Source of the DNA: Alphaproteobacteria bacterium
Lineage (GTDB): Bacteria; Pseudomonadota; Alphaproteobacteria; UBA6615
DNA length: 10,618 bases
Assembly (NCBI GenBank): GCA_030831135.1
Contig: JAURLR010000142.1
Coordinates: 1-10,618, forward strand
Direction: 5' to 3'
The position numbers were made by a program, and so were the translations under genes. The notes under the pieces were generated by a model, which was not told the DNA's origin, did not search any database, and worked only from the letters and a program-made list of their open reading frames with translations. Below are positions 1 through 7,043 of this stretch, piece by piece. Every line of letters starts with the position of its first letter. The stretch's first letter is position 1.

Positions 1-720
1 GGAGTCTTTGACCGCCGCTCGCACCTCCGCGGGCCATGAATCCCAGGTTTTCTTGTGGGCCAGCACAACGCATGGCCCGAAGAAATGAGCGCTCATGGTG
101 ATCCAGCGGTGGTGTTCGTTGATCCCGAAATTGAAGGTGTTGGTCAGCGGGTTTTCCTGGGCATCGACCGTGCCGTCCGCACAGGCGCCGGGAAGTTCAG
201 CCACATCGAGGGGCACCGGCACAAACCCCATCGCCGCAAAGCTTTCCTGCTGGAGCGCACTGAACAGGGTCCGGATCTTCAGCCCTTCGCAATCCGCCGG
301 CGTGCGAATCGGGCGCACCCCGTTGGAGAAGTGCCGGAAGCCATTGTCCCACCAGGCCACGATACGGAAATCGGCGGCTTCGGCCATCTTGTCGACAACC
401 AGCTTGCCCAGCGGCCCGTCGAGCATGGCATAGGCCTGCGCCCGGTCGCGGATCAGAAAGGGTAAGTCGAACAAGGCGATCTCGGGCACCTTGTCCGCCA
501 GATAACTCGACGAGAAATAGCACAAAGTCGTTTCGCCCGATGCGACCATGGTCAGCAGATCGGCCGCCTTGTGTCCTTGTTCGGTCACGTTAAGCACCTG
601 TTCGAAGCCGACACGATCACCCAGTTTATCGGCAAGGGAATCCCCAAAGACCTGTACGGCCCGGTTGTGGATCGAACGCGGGCCCTGATAGCCACTGAAC
701 TTGATATCGAATTCTGCCAT
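1..720 (-). CDS. TRAP transporter DctP-family solute-binding protein, no signal peptide (3' end cut by window)
   Basis: The minus frame is open from an ATG at 720 to the window edge (240 residues), so the C-terminus lies outside. DctP-family proteins capture carboxylates in the periplasm for a DctQM permease. Family signatures visible are DLPFLI (about residues 85-90), the WWDNGFRHFSN stretch (123-133), GLKIRT with the arginine that usually pairs with the ligand carboxylate (146-151), and DGTVDAQENPLTN (182-194). The protein begins MAEFDIKFSGYQG, which is already the mature first strand. There is no hydrophobic signal sequence, and the only upstream in-frame ATG (768) adds a charged, non-hydrophobic stretch. 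The ribosome site is weak (AGGAC). It lies 19 nt after the CMD gene and is probably co-transcribed with it. No DctQ or DctM gene is in the window. The family call is firm; export and ligand are unknown. Confidence 0.88.
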   Translation of the reverse strand, partial: MAEFDIKFSGYQGPRSIHNRAVQVFGDSLADKLGDRVGFEQVLNVTEQGHKAADLLTMVASGETTLCYFSSSYLADKVPEIALFDLPFLIRDRAQAYAMLDGPLGKLVVDKMAEAADFRIVAWWDNGFRHFSNGVRPIRTPADCEGLKIRTLFSALQQESFAAMGFVPVPLDVAELPGACADGTVDAQENPLTNTFNFGINEHHRWITMSAHFFGPCVVLAHKKTWDSWPAEVRAAVKDS

Positions 721-739
721 TGGTCTGACGTCCTGTTCT

Positions 740-1405
740 CTACTCAGCGGCCTTGGCCTGATATTCATCCAACGCGTCCTCGGCATTCCACCAGCACGAA
801 CGCATGTAAGCGACATAATCCGCGGGATCGAGGACCTTCGACTTCTTGAACCGGTTCATGTTGTCGGCATCCTCAATATCGAGTTCCATTGCGTCGTTGA
901 AGCGGTTCCAGAAGCTGAAGAAGCCCGAGACCATGGTAATCTCGAGCACCTGGATATCATTGAAATGGGTCTTGAGTTCGGCCATCGCTGTCTTGTCGCG
1001 ATGGTAGTTCCGTTCGGTCAGGCATTCGGCTCAGGCAATCGCGGCCTTGTCAGCGTCGGTGAACAGATCGGAATTGCGATAGTCACCTTCGAGCGCAAGG
1101 GTCTGCTCGTCGGTCAGGCCGAGGGCGCGTCCGAGCGTGGTGTTGTGACCAATGCAGTATGCGCATCCGTTGAGCATCGAGGTCTTCACGATGACCAGCA
1201 TCTTGGTCCAGACATCCAGCTCGCCGGTGATTTCCTGCCGCAGAGCGGCAATGAAGAACCCCATCAGGGGCTGCATCAGTTTCGGTGATGCTGCAGCCAG
1301 ACGTGTTGAATTGGACACCCGGCCCAGCAGGGCGCGCGACCCGTCAAAAATCGCCGTCTATTCCGGCGTGGCCTCTTCGTCACTGATCAAAGGTAGATTT
1401 GCCAT
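740..1405 (-). pseudogene. Carboxymuconolactone decarboxylase (AhpD-like) family gene with two in-frame stop codons
   Basis: Read from ATG 1405, this frame is one continuous 221-codon CMD-family protein apart from TAG at 1358-1360 (codon 16) and TGA at 1031-1033 (codon 125); the normal end is TAG at 740-742. The redox motif CAYCIGH is intact in the middle segment, which otherwise could only start at GTG 1318. After the TGA the frame continues AECLTERNYH. The context LFTDADKAAIA-stop-AE resembles family members with AWAE at this place, so the TGA probably replaces a Trp TGG. CMD-fold proteins are small helical enzymes acting as decarboxylases or thiol peroxidases/reductases. The true start at 1405 is supported by a strong ribosome site 8 nt upstream and a 20-nt gap to the preceding gene. 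TAG and TGA both end neighbouring genes, so recoding is unlikely. I read this as a recent pseudogene or, less likely, two sequence errors. Confidence 0.8.
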
Positions 1406-1413
1406 GATGATTT

Positions 1414-1421
1414 CCCTTCCT
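1414..1421 (-). promoter_or_regulatory. Shine-Dalgarno site of the CMD gene
   Basis: AGGAAGGG on the minus strand lies 8 nt before ATG 1405. It identifies the original start, upstream of the first in-frame TAG, and so shows that the 15 codons before that TAG were part of the gene. Confidence 0.7.
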
Positions 1422-1425
1422 GTTT

Positions 1426-2169
1426 CTATAGGACCGGCGGCCAGATACGCTCGCCCACCGTGGGTGAACCCGGTGTGTGCTGCGTGTAGCGGATAACGCG
1501 TCCGGTCCATTCCTCTTCATCCAGCGCAAGTGCCTCATGGGGCAGTTCGAAACCGTCCATCCGGGCCTGTAGAGAGGTGAACTCATACAGAACCGAATAC
1601 TTGGCCCAGCCGGCCACGGACACCATCACGCGCGCCGCGATACAGCCCTTCATCTGCGCCATATGCGGCAGACGATACTGGGCATACCAGGCACCGACGT
1701 CGAATTCGTTCTTCAGGTCGCCAATCCGGAAGCTGCCCATCTGGATCGCCGGTCCCGGGGTGGTACCCGCCGGACGCATCCCCATATCCGGTCCGTCGAC
1801 CCGCGCAAAGGTCGTGAAGATGCACGGGCGCACACCTTCACGAAGATCGAGCATCTTGCGTGCTTGCCCCGTCAGCGCAGCCTGTTCATCCATCACACTG
1901 GGCGAGAGCAGCGTCCACGGTTCGGGCGCGCCGACGAGCATCAGGAACTGGGTCCCGGTGCCAAGGTCCTTGGTGTTCTGGGTTTCGGGAAAGATGTCGC
2001 GCACTTTCTGCATATCCGGTCCGCCGCCATCGCTCCGGTAATGCGCCGCCCAGGCAATCCCCGCCCTGGCCTGAAGGGTCGGCAGATACTCACTATGGAG
2101 CCAGTCGAGATACTCGTCCCGCCCGTCTTCAGGCAGATCGTACCAGGTGGCCCAGATTCCGTTGTCCAT
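1426..2169 (-). CDS. Uncharacterised protein with two EthD-like dimeric alpha/beta-barrel units
   Basis: The product is 247 residues with no signal peptide or membrane segment. I do not recognise a named family. Two similar ferredoxin-like units are visible. The first (about 3-80) has GIWATWYDLPEDGRDEYLDWLHSEYLP, then a strand containing AHYR. The second (about 143-228) has AWYAQYRLPHMAQMKG, then a strand ending YSVLYEF. The pattern of strand, an acidic or aromatic helix with H..YLP or YRLPHM, strand, then LYEF is typical of EthD and related small dimeric barrels, where two units form one barrel. Start ATG 2169 follows a very strong ribosome site (GGGGAGGGAA). The gene is first of three closely spaced genes (20 nt to CMD, then 19 nt to the solute-binding protein), which suggests a role in small-molecule catabolism. 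Fold assignment is inference; function is unknown. Confidence 0.8.
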   Translation of the reverse strand: MDNGIWATWYDLPEDGRDEYLDWLHSEYLPTLQARAGIAWAAHYRSDGGGPDMQKVRDIFPETQNTKDLGTGTQFLMLVGAPEPWTLLSPSVMDEQAALTGQARKMLDLREGVRPCIFTTFARVDGPDMGMRPAGTTPGPAIQMGSFRIGDLKNEFDVGAWYAQYRLPHMAQMKGCIAARVMVSVAGWAKYSVLYEFTSLQARMDGFELPHEALALDEEEWTGRVIRYTQHTPGSPTVGERIWPPVL

Positions 2170-2204
2170 TGTTCCCTCCCCTCGAATTCAAGCGATAGTC
2201 TAGC

Positions 2205-2252
2205 AAAAAACAGGCGGCGACCCGGATTGGATCACCGCCTGCTTTTGATTTT
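2205..2252. terminator. Bidirectional rho-independent terminator
   Basis: A 7-bp GC-rich stem (CAGGCGG at 2211-2217 with CCGCCTG at 2235-2241) is followed on the minus strand by six T (2210-2205) and on the plus strand by CTTTTGATTTT. It lies about 95 nt past the oxidoreductase stop and so most likely ends that transcript. The next minus-strand start is only 35 nt further on, so the three-gene run needs either a promoter overlapping this element or read-through from the oxidoreductase. Confidence 0.65.
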
Positions 2253-2336
2253 CAACTTTGACGGACCGGGTTTTGGGCCTGGAACCGAATAGAGACCCGA
2301 TGCCACCACTCCATGTCAAACAGCGTAGGGCGAGCC

Positions 2337-3395
2337 CTATTCGGCAGCCATCGAACCCGAGATGTCGTTACGTGGCAGCAGGACCGGCTCACCGCGTTCG
2401 GCCGAAAGATCAGCTGCCGTGTACACATCCATGACCAGACGCGCTTCGGCAGGCTGCACCATGACCGGGCGATCAAGTGCGATCGCCTCGATGAAGTGAT
2501 CGGTCTCGGCCTTCATCGGTCCGGCAAAGACATGGTCGACCGGTTCGCCCGGCATCGTCGACATCGGATACTGGATGCTGTCCTTGACCGTGTTGATCTG
2601 CACGTCCTTGTGGGTATCATCGATGGTCAGCGCACCATCGGTGCCAATCACCTCAATCCAGCACTGGGAATAGTTCTTGTAGCCCAGCGGCAGGATCCAG
2701 CCGGCGCCGACGGTGATCGTCGTACCGTCATCCATCGTCACCATGATCCACTGATGATCGGGCGTATCGCTGTTCCGGGCGTAGAGTTTGCCCGATTGCT
2801 GCGAGTAGACCCGGACCGGCTTGCGCGGCTTGAGGCACCAGAGCAGGAAATCGAGATCGTGGGTGGCCTCCATCGCAGCGGGAGACATCTTCGTGCGCCC
2901 GGTGATCTTGTCACCAAGTTCACGCGTCACGTTCCGGCTGACCAGGCAGGTCACCGGCTCACCGATGGTGCCGTCCTTGATGGCCTTGTGCACGAAGGCG
3001 AATTTCGGCTTGAAGCGCTGGGAATAGCCGACCGTGAATTTCAGGTTCTTCTTTTCGGCCAGTGAGATGACCTCGTCGGCCTCTTCCATGGTCGAAGCGA
3101 TCGGCTTTTCCACAAAGACATGCTTGCCTGCGGTCAGGCAGTCCCGGATCATCGGATAGTGGGTCGATTCCGGGGTCGCGGAAATGAACATGGCGTCCAC
3201 ATCCGGGTTGCGCAGAATTTCGTGATAGTCATCGGTCGTTGACGTGGGGTTCGTTTCCCCCTTCACGACAGCCAGCCGCTCGGGATTAATCTCGGCAAGG
3301 TGCAGTTCATTCACCAGCGGGTGAATGGCGCATGCATTTGCACGAATTCCGCCGCACCAGCCCGGTCCGATAATACCAACATTGATCTGCTTCAT
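2337..3395 (-). CDS. Gfo/Idh/MocA-family NAD(P)-dependent oxidoreductase
   Basis: The product has 352 residues, the usual length for the family. An N-terminal Rossmann fold has the dinucleotide loop GIIGPGWCGG (7-16), followed by the conserved EKP (96-98) in VFVEKPIA, where the lysine is normally catalytic. The C-terminal alpha/beta substrate domain contains THDLD (178-182), matching the family's acidic and histidine active-site positions. Such enzymes oxidise or reduce sugars, inositols and related polyols in the cytoplasm; the substrate cannot be read from sequence. ATG 3395 follows GGGGAA at a suitable distance. The gene is divergent from the AEC permease across a 274-nt regulatory region and is followed by a terminator, so it may be its own unit or lead into the EthD-like/CMD/solute-binding genes. 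No damage is seen. Confidence 0.9.
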   Translation of the reverse strand: MKQINVGIIGPGWCGGIRANACAIHPLVNELHLAEINPERLAVVKGETNPTSTTDDYHEILRNPDVDAMFISATPESTHYPMIRDCLTAGKHVFVEKPIASTMEEADEVISLAEKKNLKFTVGYSQRFKPKFAFVHKAIKDGTIGEPVTCLVSRNVTRELGDKITGRTKMSPAAMEATHDLDFLLWCLKPRKPVRVYSQQSGKLYARNSDTPDHQWIMVTMDDGTTITVGAGWILPLGYKNYSQCWIEVIGTDGALTIDDTHKDVQINTVKDSIQYPMSTMPGEPVDHVFAGPMKAETDHFIEAIALDRPVMVQPAEARLVMDVYTAADLSAERGEPVLLPRNDISGSMAAE

Positions 3396-3467
3396 TTCAG
3401 TTCCCCACTGTTCTCAGGTTCACCACGGCGCACGCCGCGTTTGTTTATCCAAACCCGCGCAAACCAG

Positions 3468-3479
3468 TCTTATATAAGA
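3468..3479. promoter_or_regulatory. Palindromic candidate operator TCTTATATAAGA
   Basis: This is a perfect 12-bp palindrome, AT-rich in a GC-rich background, 73 nt upstream of the oxidoreductase start. Its shape resembles operators of GntR-type (FCD) regulators, which commonly control catabolic and TRAP-transport genes. A -10-like TATAAG lies inside it, so a bound repressor would block transcription. No regulator gene is in the window. The assignment is inference. Confidence 0.4.
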
Positions 3480-3536
3480 TGAAAGCAGCCTATCCACGCA
3501 ATCGCAGATGCGCAACTCGTTTGATGGATTGCACGT

Positions 3537-3593
3537 TGTCGCGATCATAACCCGCCACTGGCATGGCTGTCCTGCACGATGATGATCGCGACA
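3537..3593. repeat. Perfect 12-bp inverted repeat with 33-nt spacer
   Basis: TGTCGCGATCAT (3537-3548) is the exact reverse complement of ATGATCGCGACA (3582-3593). Each arm also contains the 6-bp palindrome TCGCGA, and arm centres are 45 nt apart. It lies 77-133 nt before the preferred permease start. It could be paired operator sites, an mRNA leader hairpin or a cruciform. There is no T-run after it, so it is not an intrinsic terminator. Confidence 0.6.
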
Positions 3594-3669
3594 GCTCAAA
3601 GAGTGCATGCTAAGTCGGACATGATTGCCACCGCCCCGCCCGCCAATTTTCGTCAAACGAACCCGATCC

Positions 3670-4545
3670 GTGTTCTCCGAATTCGCCGCCATTCTCATTC
3701 CGATCTTCGTGACCGTGGCCATCGGCTATGGCTGGGAACGCAGCGGTGTGGACTTCCCGACGGAGTTCGTCACCCGATCCACGGTGTATGTGCTCACACC
3801 TTGTCTGGTGTTTGCGACCATGACCGGCCTGGATATCTCGCTCGCCGCCTATGGACAGGTGGCCATTGCCACCATCCTTGTGATGGTCAGCGTAGGAGGA
3901 TTGGGGGCGCTCGCCCTGAAACTCAAGGGCTTGCCGCTCCGGGCGTTTCTACCCCCGATCCTGGTCCCGAACTCCGGAAATCTCGGGCTGCCGCTTGGCC
4001 TGTTTGCCTTCGGGGAAGCCGGACTGGCACTCGCCATCGCCAGCTACACGATCTACGCGCTGGTCCAGTACACGGTCTGCCAGCTCATCGCAGCGGGAAA
4101 GCTCTCTTACAAAATCGTCATTCGGCAGCCGCTGATCTACTCTGCCCTTCTGTCCCTGGTGTTTCTGCTTACAGCCACGACACCGCCGGCCTGGGCGTTG
4201 AACACCACCAAGCTGATCGGCGGCGCGGCGATCCCCCTGAACCTTCTTGCGCTCGGCGTCGCGCTGGCACGGCTGAACATCCTCAGCCTGCAGAACAGCA
4301 TCTATGTCTCGGTGCTGCGGATCGGCCTCGGCCTGCTGGCCGCGCTCGTGATTACGGATTTTCTCGACCTGGACCCCGTCACCCGCGGCGTCGTGATCCT
4401 GCAATCCGCAGGGCCCGCCGCGCTGTTTTCCTATCTCTGGGCACAGCTTTACGACAACAGCGCCGAACAGGTGGCAGGCGTGATCATGGTTTCCACCCTG
4501 ATCTCGCTGGCCACGCTGCCACTGCTGCTGCTGATCGTTCTCTAG
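3670..4545 (+). CDS. AEC-family (auxin efflux carrier-like) permease
   Basis: From GTG 3670 the product is 291 residues, almost entirely hydrophobic helices (about ten segments). It belongs to the AEC/malonate-type inner-membrane transporters, which carry small organic acids. Family marks are a first helix right at the N-terminus (FAAILIPIFVTVAIGY), LTPCLVF in helix 2, NSGNLGLPLG around residues 101-110, and a last part with QSAGPAALFSYLWAQLYD. An in-frame TTG at 3625 would add a Pro/Arg-rich 15-residue stretch not typical of the family, and a stop lies just before it, so GTG 3670 is preferred. No Shine-Dalgarno is visible for either start. The gene is convergent with chvG and their stops overlap. 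Substrate is unknown; organic acid transport is inferred from the family. Confidence 0.85.
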   Translation: MFSEFAAILIPIFVTVAIGYGWERSGVDFPTEFVTRSTVYVLTPCLVFATMTGLDISLAAYGQVAIATILVMVSVGGLGALALKLKGLPLRAFLPPILVPNSGNLGLPLGLFAFGEAGLALAIASYTIYALVQYTVCQLIAAGKLSYKIVIRQPLIYSALLSLVFLLTATTPPAWALNTTKLIGGAAIPLNLLALGVALARLNILSLQNSIYVSVLRIGLGLLAALVITDFLDLDPVTRGVVILQSAGPAALFSYLWAQLYDNSAEQVAGVIMVSTLISLATLPLLLLIVL

Positions 4546-6287
4546 GCTGCAGGGAAACGGACGACAAACCGCGCGCCCTCAATGCGGTTGTCCACACCGC
4601 GCCGGTTCTCCGCCCACAATTCACCCGCAGCGGCCTCGACAATCTGTCGCGAAATGGACAGCCCGAGACCCGAATGGGTCCCCAGCCGTTCGGATTTTCC
4701 GTCCGGGCCCATCGTGGGCCGGTCGGAGTAGAACCGCCGAAAGATCGATTCCAGATTGGCTTCGGGGATGCCCGGCCCCTCATCATCGACGGTCACCGTA
4801 ATGATATCGCCCTCCCGGCGATTGGTCCGTGACGCCGAGATCAGGATACGGCCATCGGGCGGACTGAAGGACTGGGCATTGGTGATAATGTTACGAAACA
4901 CCTGACCAAGCCGATCCTCGAATGCGCAAACCGTCAGGTCACTGCCCGACTCCATATCAAGCACGATCCGTGTCTCGGAGGTTGCGGCAAGGATTTCGAT
5001 CATCGCACCGAGAACATCCCGCAAATCCACATCCGAGGGCGGGTCACGGCTCAGTTCTGCGTCCAGCCGCGAGGCATCGGAGATATCGCTGATCAGCCGG
5101 TCCAGCCGCGACACGTCATCGAGAATGATCGACATGAGCTTCTTCTGCTGTGCCGGGTCCTCGACCCGGGCCACCGTCTCCACCGCGCTGCGCAAGGATG
5201 TCAGCGGATTCTTGAGTTCATGGGAGACGTCAGCGGCAAATCGCTCGATGGCGTCCATGCGTTGCCAGAGCGCCTCGGTCATGGCGCGCAGGTCACGTCC
5301 CAGATCGCCGATCTCGTCACGCCGTCCTGCGAAGTCGGGAATGGCCGTGTGTCGGCCGGATCCGGCACGCACCCGTTCGGCCGCCGCAGCAAGCCGTTTA
5401 AGCGGCCGCGCGATTGTGGCCGCCAGATAGACCGACAGCAGGATGGTGACCGCCAGGGCCACCCCGAAGACCTGCAGGATATCGACACGGATGGCGCGCA
5501 TGGCACGTTCGATCTCTCCGCTGCCATGGGAGAGCATGAGCGCACCGACAACCTGCTTGTAGCGTTTGACCGGAATCGAGACCGAAATCACCATGCCGCC
5601 CGATGCGTGGCGGCGCACACTCGCACTGGGCTCGTCGGTCAGGGCAGCGATCGTCTCGCGATAGTCGCTGGCCCGCTGGGGGGATCGCTCCTGATAGATC
5701 GGTATCTCTCCGTGACGGGGAGACCAGTCGAGAATGGCCAGAAACCGCTTCCGGGCCCAGGCCCAGGGGGCAAAGTCATCGGTGGGGGGAAGCTCGCGCA
5801 CCCGCACCAGTCCACGCGGATCTATGAGTGCCTGGGTATCGGCGATCAGGGTGCCGTTCTCGGAAAACAAACGCGCCCGGGTCTGGGTCGGCGCTGTCAG
5901 TCGGCGCAGCATCAGGCTTGCGCGGACCGGGTCAACCAACTGTCCGACACCGGGCGTAATCACAACCGCGCCTGCCCCCAAAGCACCGGCAAAGACCTCT
6001 CCCTGGACACGCAAAGCTTCGATCTCGGCGTTAATCAGGCCCTCCTGATACTGGTCGAGAAAAAAGAAACCGCCCACCGGAACGGCAAGCACCAGAAGAT
6101 TGATCGCCAGAATTCGCCGCGTCAGCGAGGACGAGGGACGCCGCCGCAGCAGCCAGGAAAAGACAGTACGAAGGGAAGCACGCCAGCGCGGCAGGGATTC
6201 CGTGTCGGACTCCACACGCCGCCGACCATGGGACTCGCGATCCGCGCGGTCCATGCGGCCTGCATCGTCTGTGTGGCGGGCATCCAT
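4542..6287 (-). CDS. chvG: ChvG (ExoS)-type membrane sensor histidine kinase
   Basis: This is the partner kinase of ChvI, which in alphaproteobacteria senses acidity or cell-envelope stress. Numbered from ATG 6287 (581 residues), it has an Arg-rich cytoplasmic N-terminus of about 58 residues and a first membrane helix (about 59-78). A periplasmic stimulus-sensing region follows (about 80-265), then a second helix (about 269-290) and a HAMP domain beginning at ARPLKRLAAAAERV. The HisKA box FAADVSHELKNPLTSLRSAVE has the phospho-His at about 356. The ATPase domain has N box RNIITNAQSFS, G1 DDEGPGIP and G2 GLGLSI. ATG 6287 is preferred to ATG 6293 because GGAAGGG sits 6 nt before it. It follows chvI by 57 nt in one operon. 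Its stop shares CTAG with the convergent permease. All catalytic motifs are intact. Confidence 0.93.
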   Translation of the reverse strand: MDARHTDDAGRMDRADRESHGRRRVESDTESLPRWRASLRTVFSWLLRRRPSSSLTRRILAINLLVLAVPVGGFFFLDQYQEGLINAEIEALRVQGEVFAGALGAGAVVITPGVGQLVDPVRASLMLRRLTAPTQTRARLFSENGTLIADTQALIDPRGLVRVRELPPTDDFAPWAWARKRFLAILDWSPRHGEIPIYQERSPQRASDYRETIAALTDEPSASVRRHASGGMVISVSIPVKRYKQVVGALMLSHGSGEIERAMRAIRVDILQVFGVALAVTILLSVYLAATIARPLKRLAAAAERVRAGSGRHTAIPDFAGRRDEIGDLGRDLRAMTEALWQRMDAIERFAADVSHELKNPLTSLRSAVETVARVEDPAQQKKLMSIILDDVSRLDRLISDISDASRLDAELSRDPPSDVDLRDVLGAMIEILAATSETRIVLDMESGSDLTVCAFEDRLGQVFRNIITNAQSFSPPDGRILISASRTNRREGDIITVTVDDEGPGIPEANLESIFRRFYSDRPTMGPDGKSERLGTHSGLGLSISRQIVEAAAGELWAENRRGVDNRIEGARFVVRFPAA

Positions 6288-6293
6288 CGTCAT

Positions 6294-6300
6294 CCCTTCC
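6294..6300 (-). promoter_or_regulatory. Shine-Dalgarno site deciding the chvG start
   Basis: GGAAGGG on the minus strand abuts the first ATG (6293) and lies 6 nt before the second (6287). Only the second has workable spacing, so chvG should start at 6287. Confidence 0.55.
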
Positions 6301-6344
6301 CCCGGTGACGGTTCACACCGGCAACAAATCGGGCGCGGTACAGA

Positions 6345-7043
6345 TCAACTGTCCTTGTAACGGTACCCGATTCCGTAAAGCGTCTCGATCTGGCTGAATC
6401 CGTCATCTGTGTCACGGAACTTCTTGCGCAGGCGCTTGATGTGACTGTCGATGGTGCGATCATCGACATAAATGTTTTCGCCATAGGCCGCGTCCATCAG
6501 CTGGTCGCGGCTCTTCACATGGCCGGGCCGTTGCGCCAGGGCCTCGAGAATCAGGAACTCGGTCACGGTCAGGGTGACCTCCTTGTCGCGCCAACTGCAC
6601 ATGTGGCGGATCGGATCGATGACCAGATCACCCCGGCGTACAATGGTGTCACTTTCACCACCCTGAGATGACCGCTCGGCTTCCGCGCGGCGCAGGATGG
6701 CCCGGATTCGCTCGATCAGAAGGCGCTGGGAGAACGGCTTGGTGATGTAGTCATCCGCCCCCATCCGCAGGCCCAGCACTTCGTCGATCTCGTCATCCTT
6801 GGATGTCAGGAAAATAACCGGCATGCGCGAGGATTTGCGCAATTTTCCCAGCAGCTCCATCCCGTCCATCCGGGGCATCTTGATATCGAGAACCGCAAGG
6901 TCGACCGGGGTCTGGGTCAAACCGGTCAAGGCCTCATCACCATCAGCATAGGTACTGACATGATAACCCTCGGCTTCCAGGGCCATGGTGATGGAGGTAA
7001 GAATATTGCGGTCGTCATCGACCAACGCGATTGTCTGGGCCAT
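6345..7043 (-). CDS. chvI: ChvI-type OmpR/PhoB-family response regulator
   Basis: The product has 232 residues. The receiver domain (about 4-118) has the acidic pocket DDD at 9-11, phospho-acceptor Asp53 in VLDIKMP, the switch Thr80 in IFLTSKDD and Lys102 in ITKPF. The C-terminal winged-helix DNA-binding domain (about 134-230) has [14 protein letters not shown], the recognition region [16 protein letters not shown] and the wing [11 protein letters not shown]. The near-identical ChvI signature ([14 protein letters not shown] and the [15 protein letters not shown] block) makes the assignment strong. ChvI is phosphorylated by ChvG and controls envelope, exopolysaccharide and acid-stress genes in rhizobia and relatives. 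ATG 7043 follows AAGGGGA at about 12 nt. The hprK, pckA and phosphotransferase genes often found beside chvGI in rhizobia are not present here. Confidence 0.95.
   Translation of the reverse strand: MAQTIALVDDDRNILTSITMALEAEGYHVSTYADGDEALTGLTQTPVDLAVLDIKMPRMDGMELLGKLRKSSRMPVIFLTSKDDEIDEVLGLRMGADDYITKPFSQRLLIERIRAILRRAEAERSSQGGESDTIVRRGDLVIDPIRHMCSWRDKEVTLTVTEFLILEALAQRPGHVKSRDQLMDAAYGENIYVDDRTIDSHIKRLRKKFRDTDDGFSQIETLYGIGYRYKDS

Larger units (their letters stand above)
3396..3669. other. Divergent intergenic region with inverted repeats
   Basis: This lies between the oxidoreductase (minus) and the permease (plus). It contains an A/T-rich palindrome at 3468-3479 and a long inverted repeat at 3537-3593 (separate entries). 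No convincing consensus sigma-70 promoter stands out. The TATATAAG inside the palindrome could serve as a minus-strand -10, with a poor TTGCGT about 19 nt upstream. No small gene was supported here. Confidence 0.6.

Noticed and set aside
1031..1360. Recoded stops (selenocysteine at TGA, pyrrolysine at TAG, or an altered genetic code)
   Set aside because: TAG, TGA and TAA all end intact neighbouring genes. The TGA position fits a conserved Trp rather than a Cys. I noted no recoding hairpin or related gene. Nonsense mutation is simpler.
3579..4832. Long plus-strand open frame (about 417 codons) across the permease
   Set aside because: Out of frame with the clear AEC permease. Its product is Arg/Pro/His-rich with no recognisable domain; a high-GC shadow.
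5220..6308. Long plus-strand open frame (about 362 codons) opposite chvG
   Set aside because: Antisense to an intact, motif-complete kinase. Composition is typical of a codon shadow.
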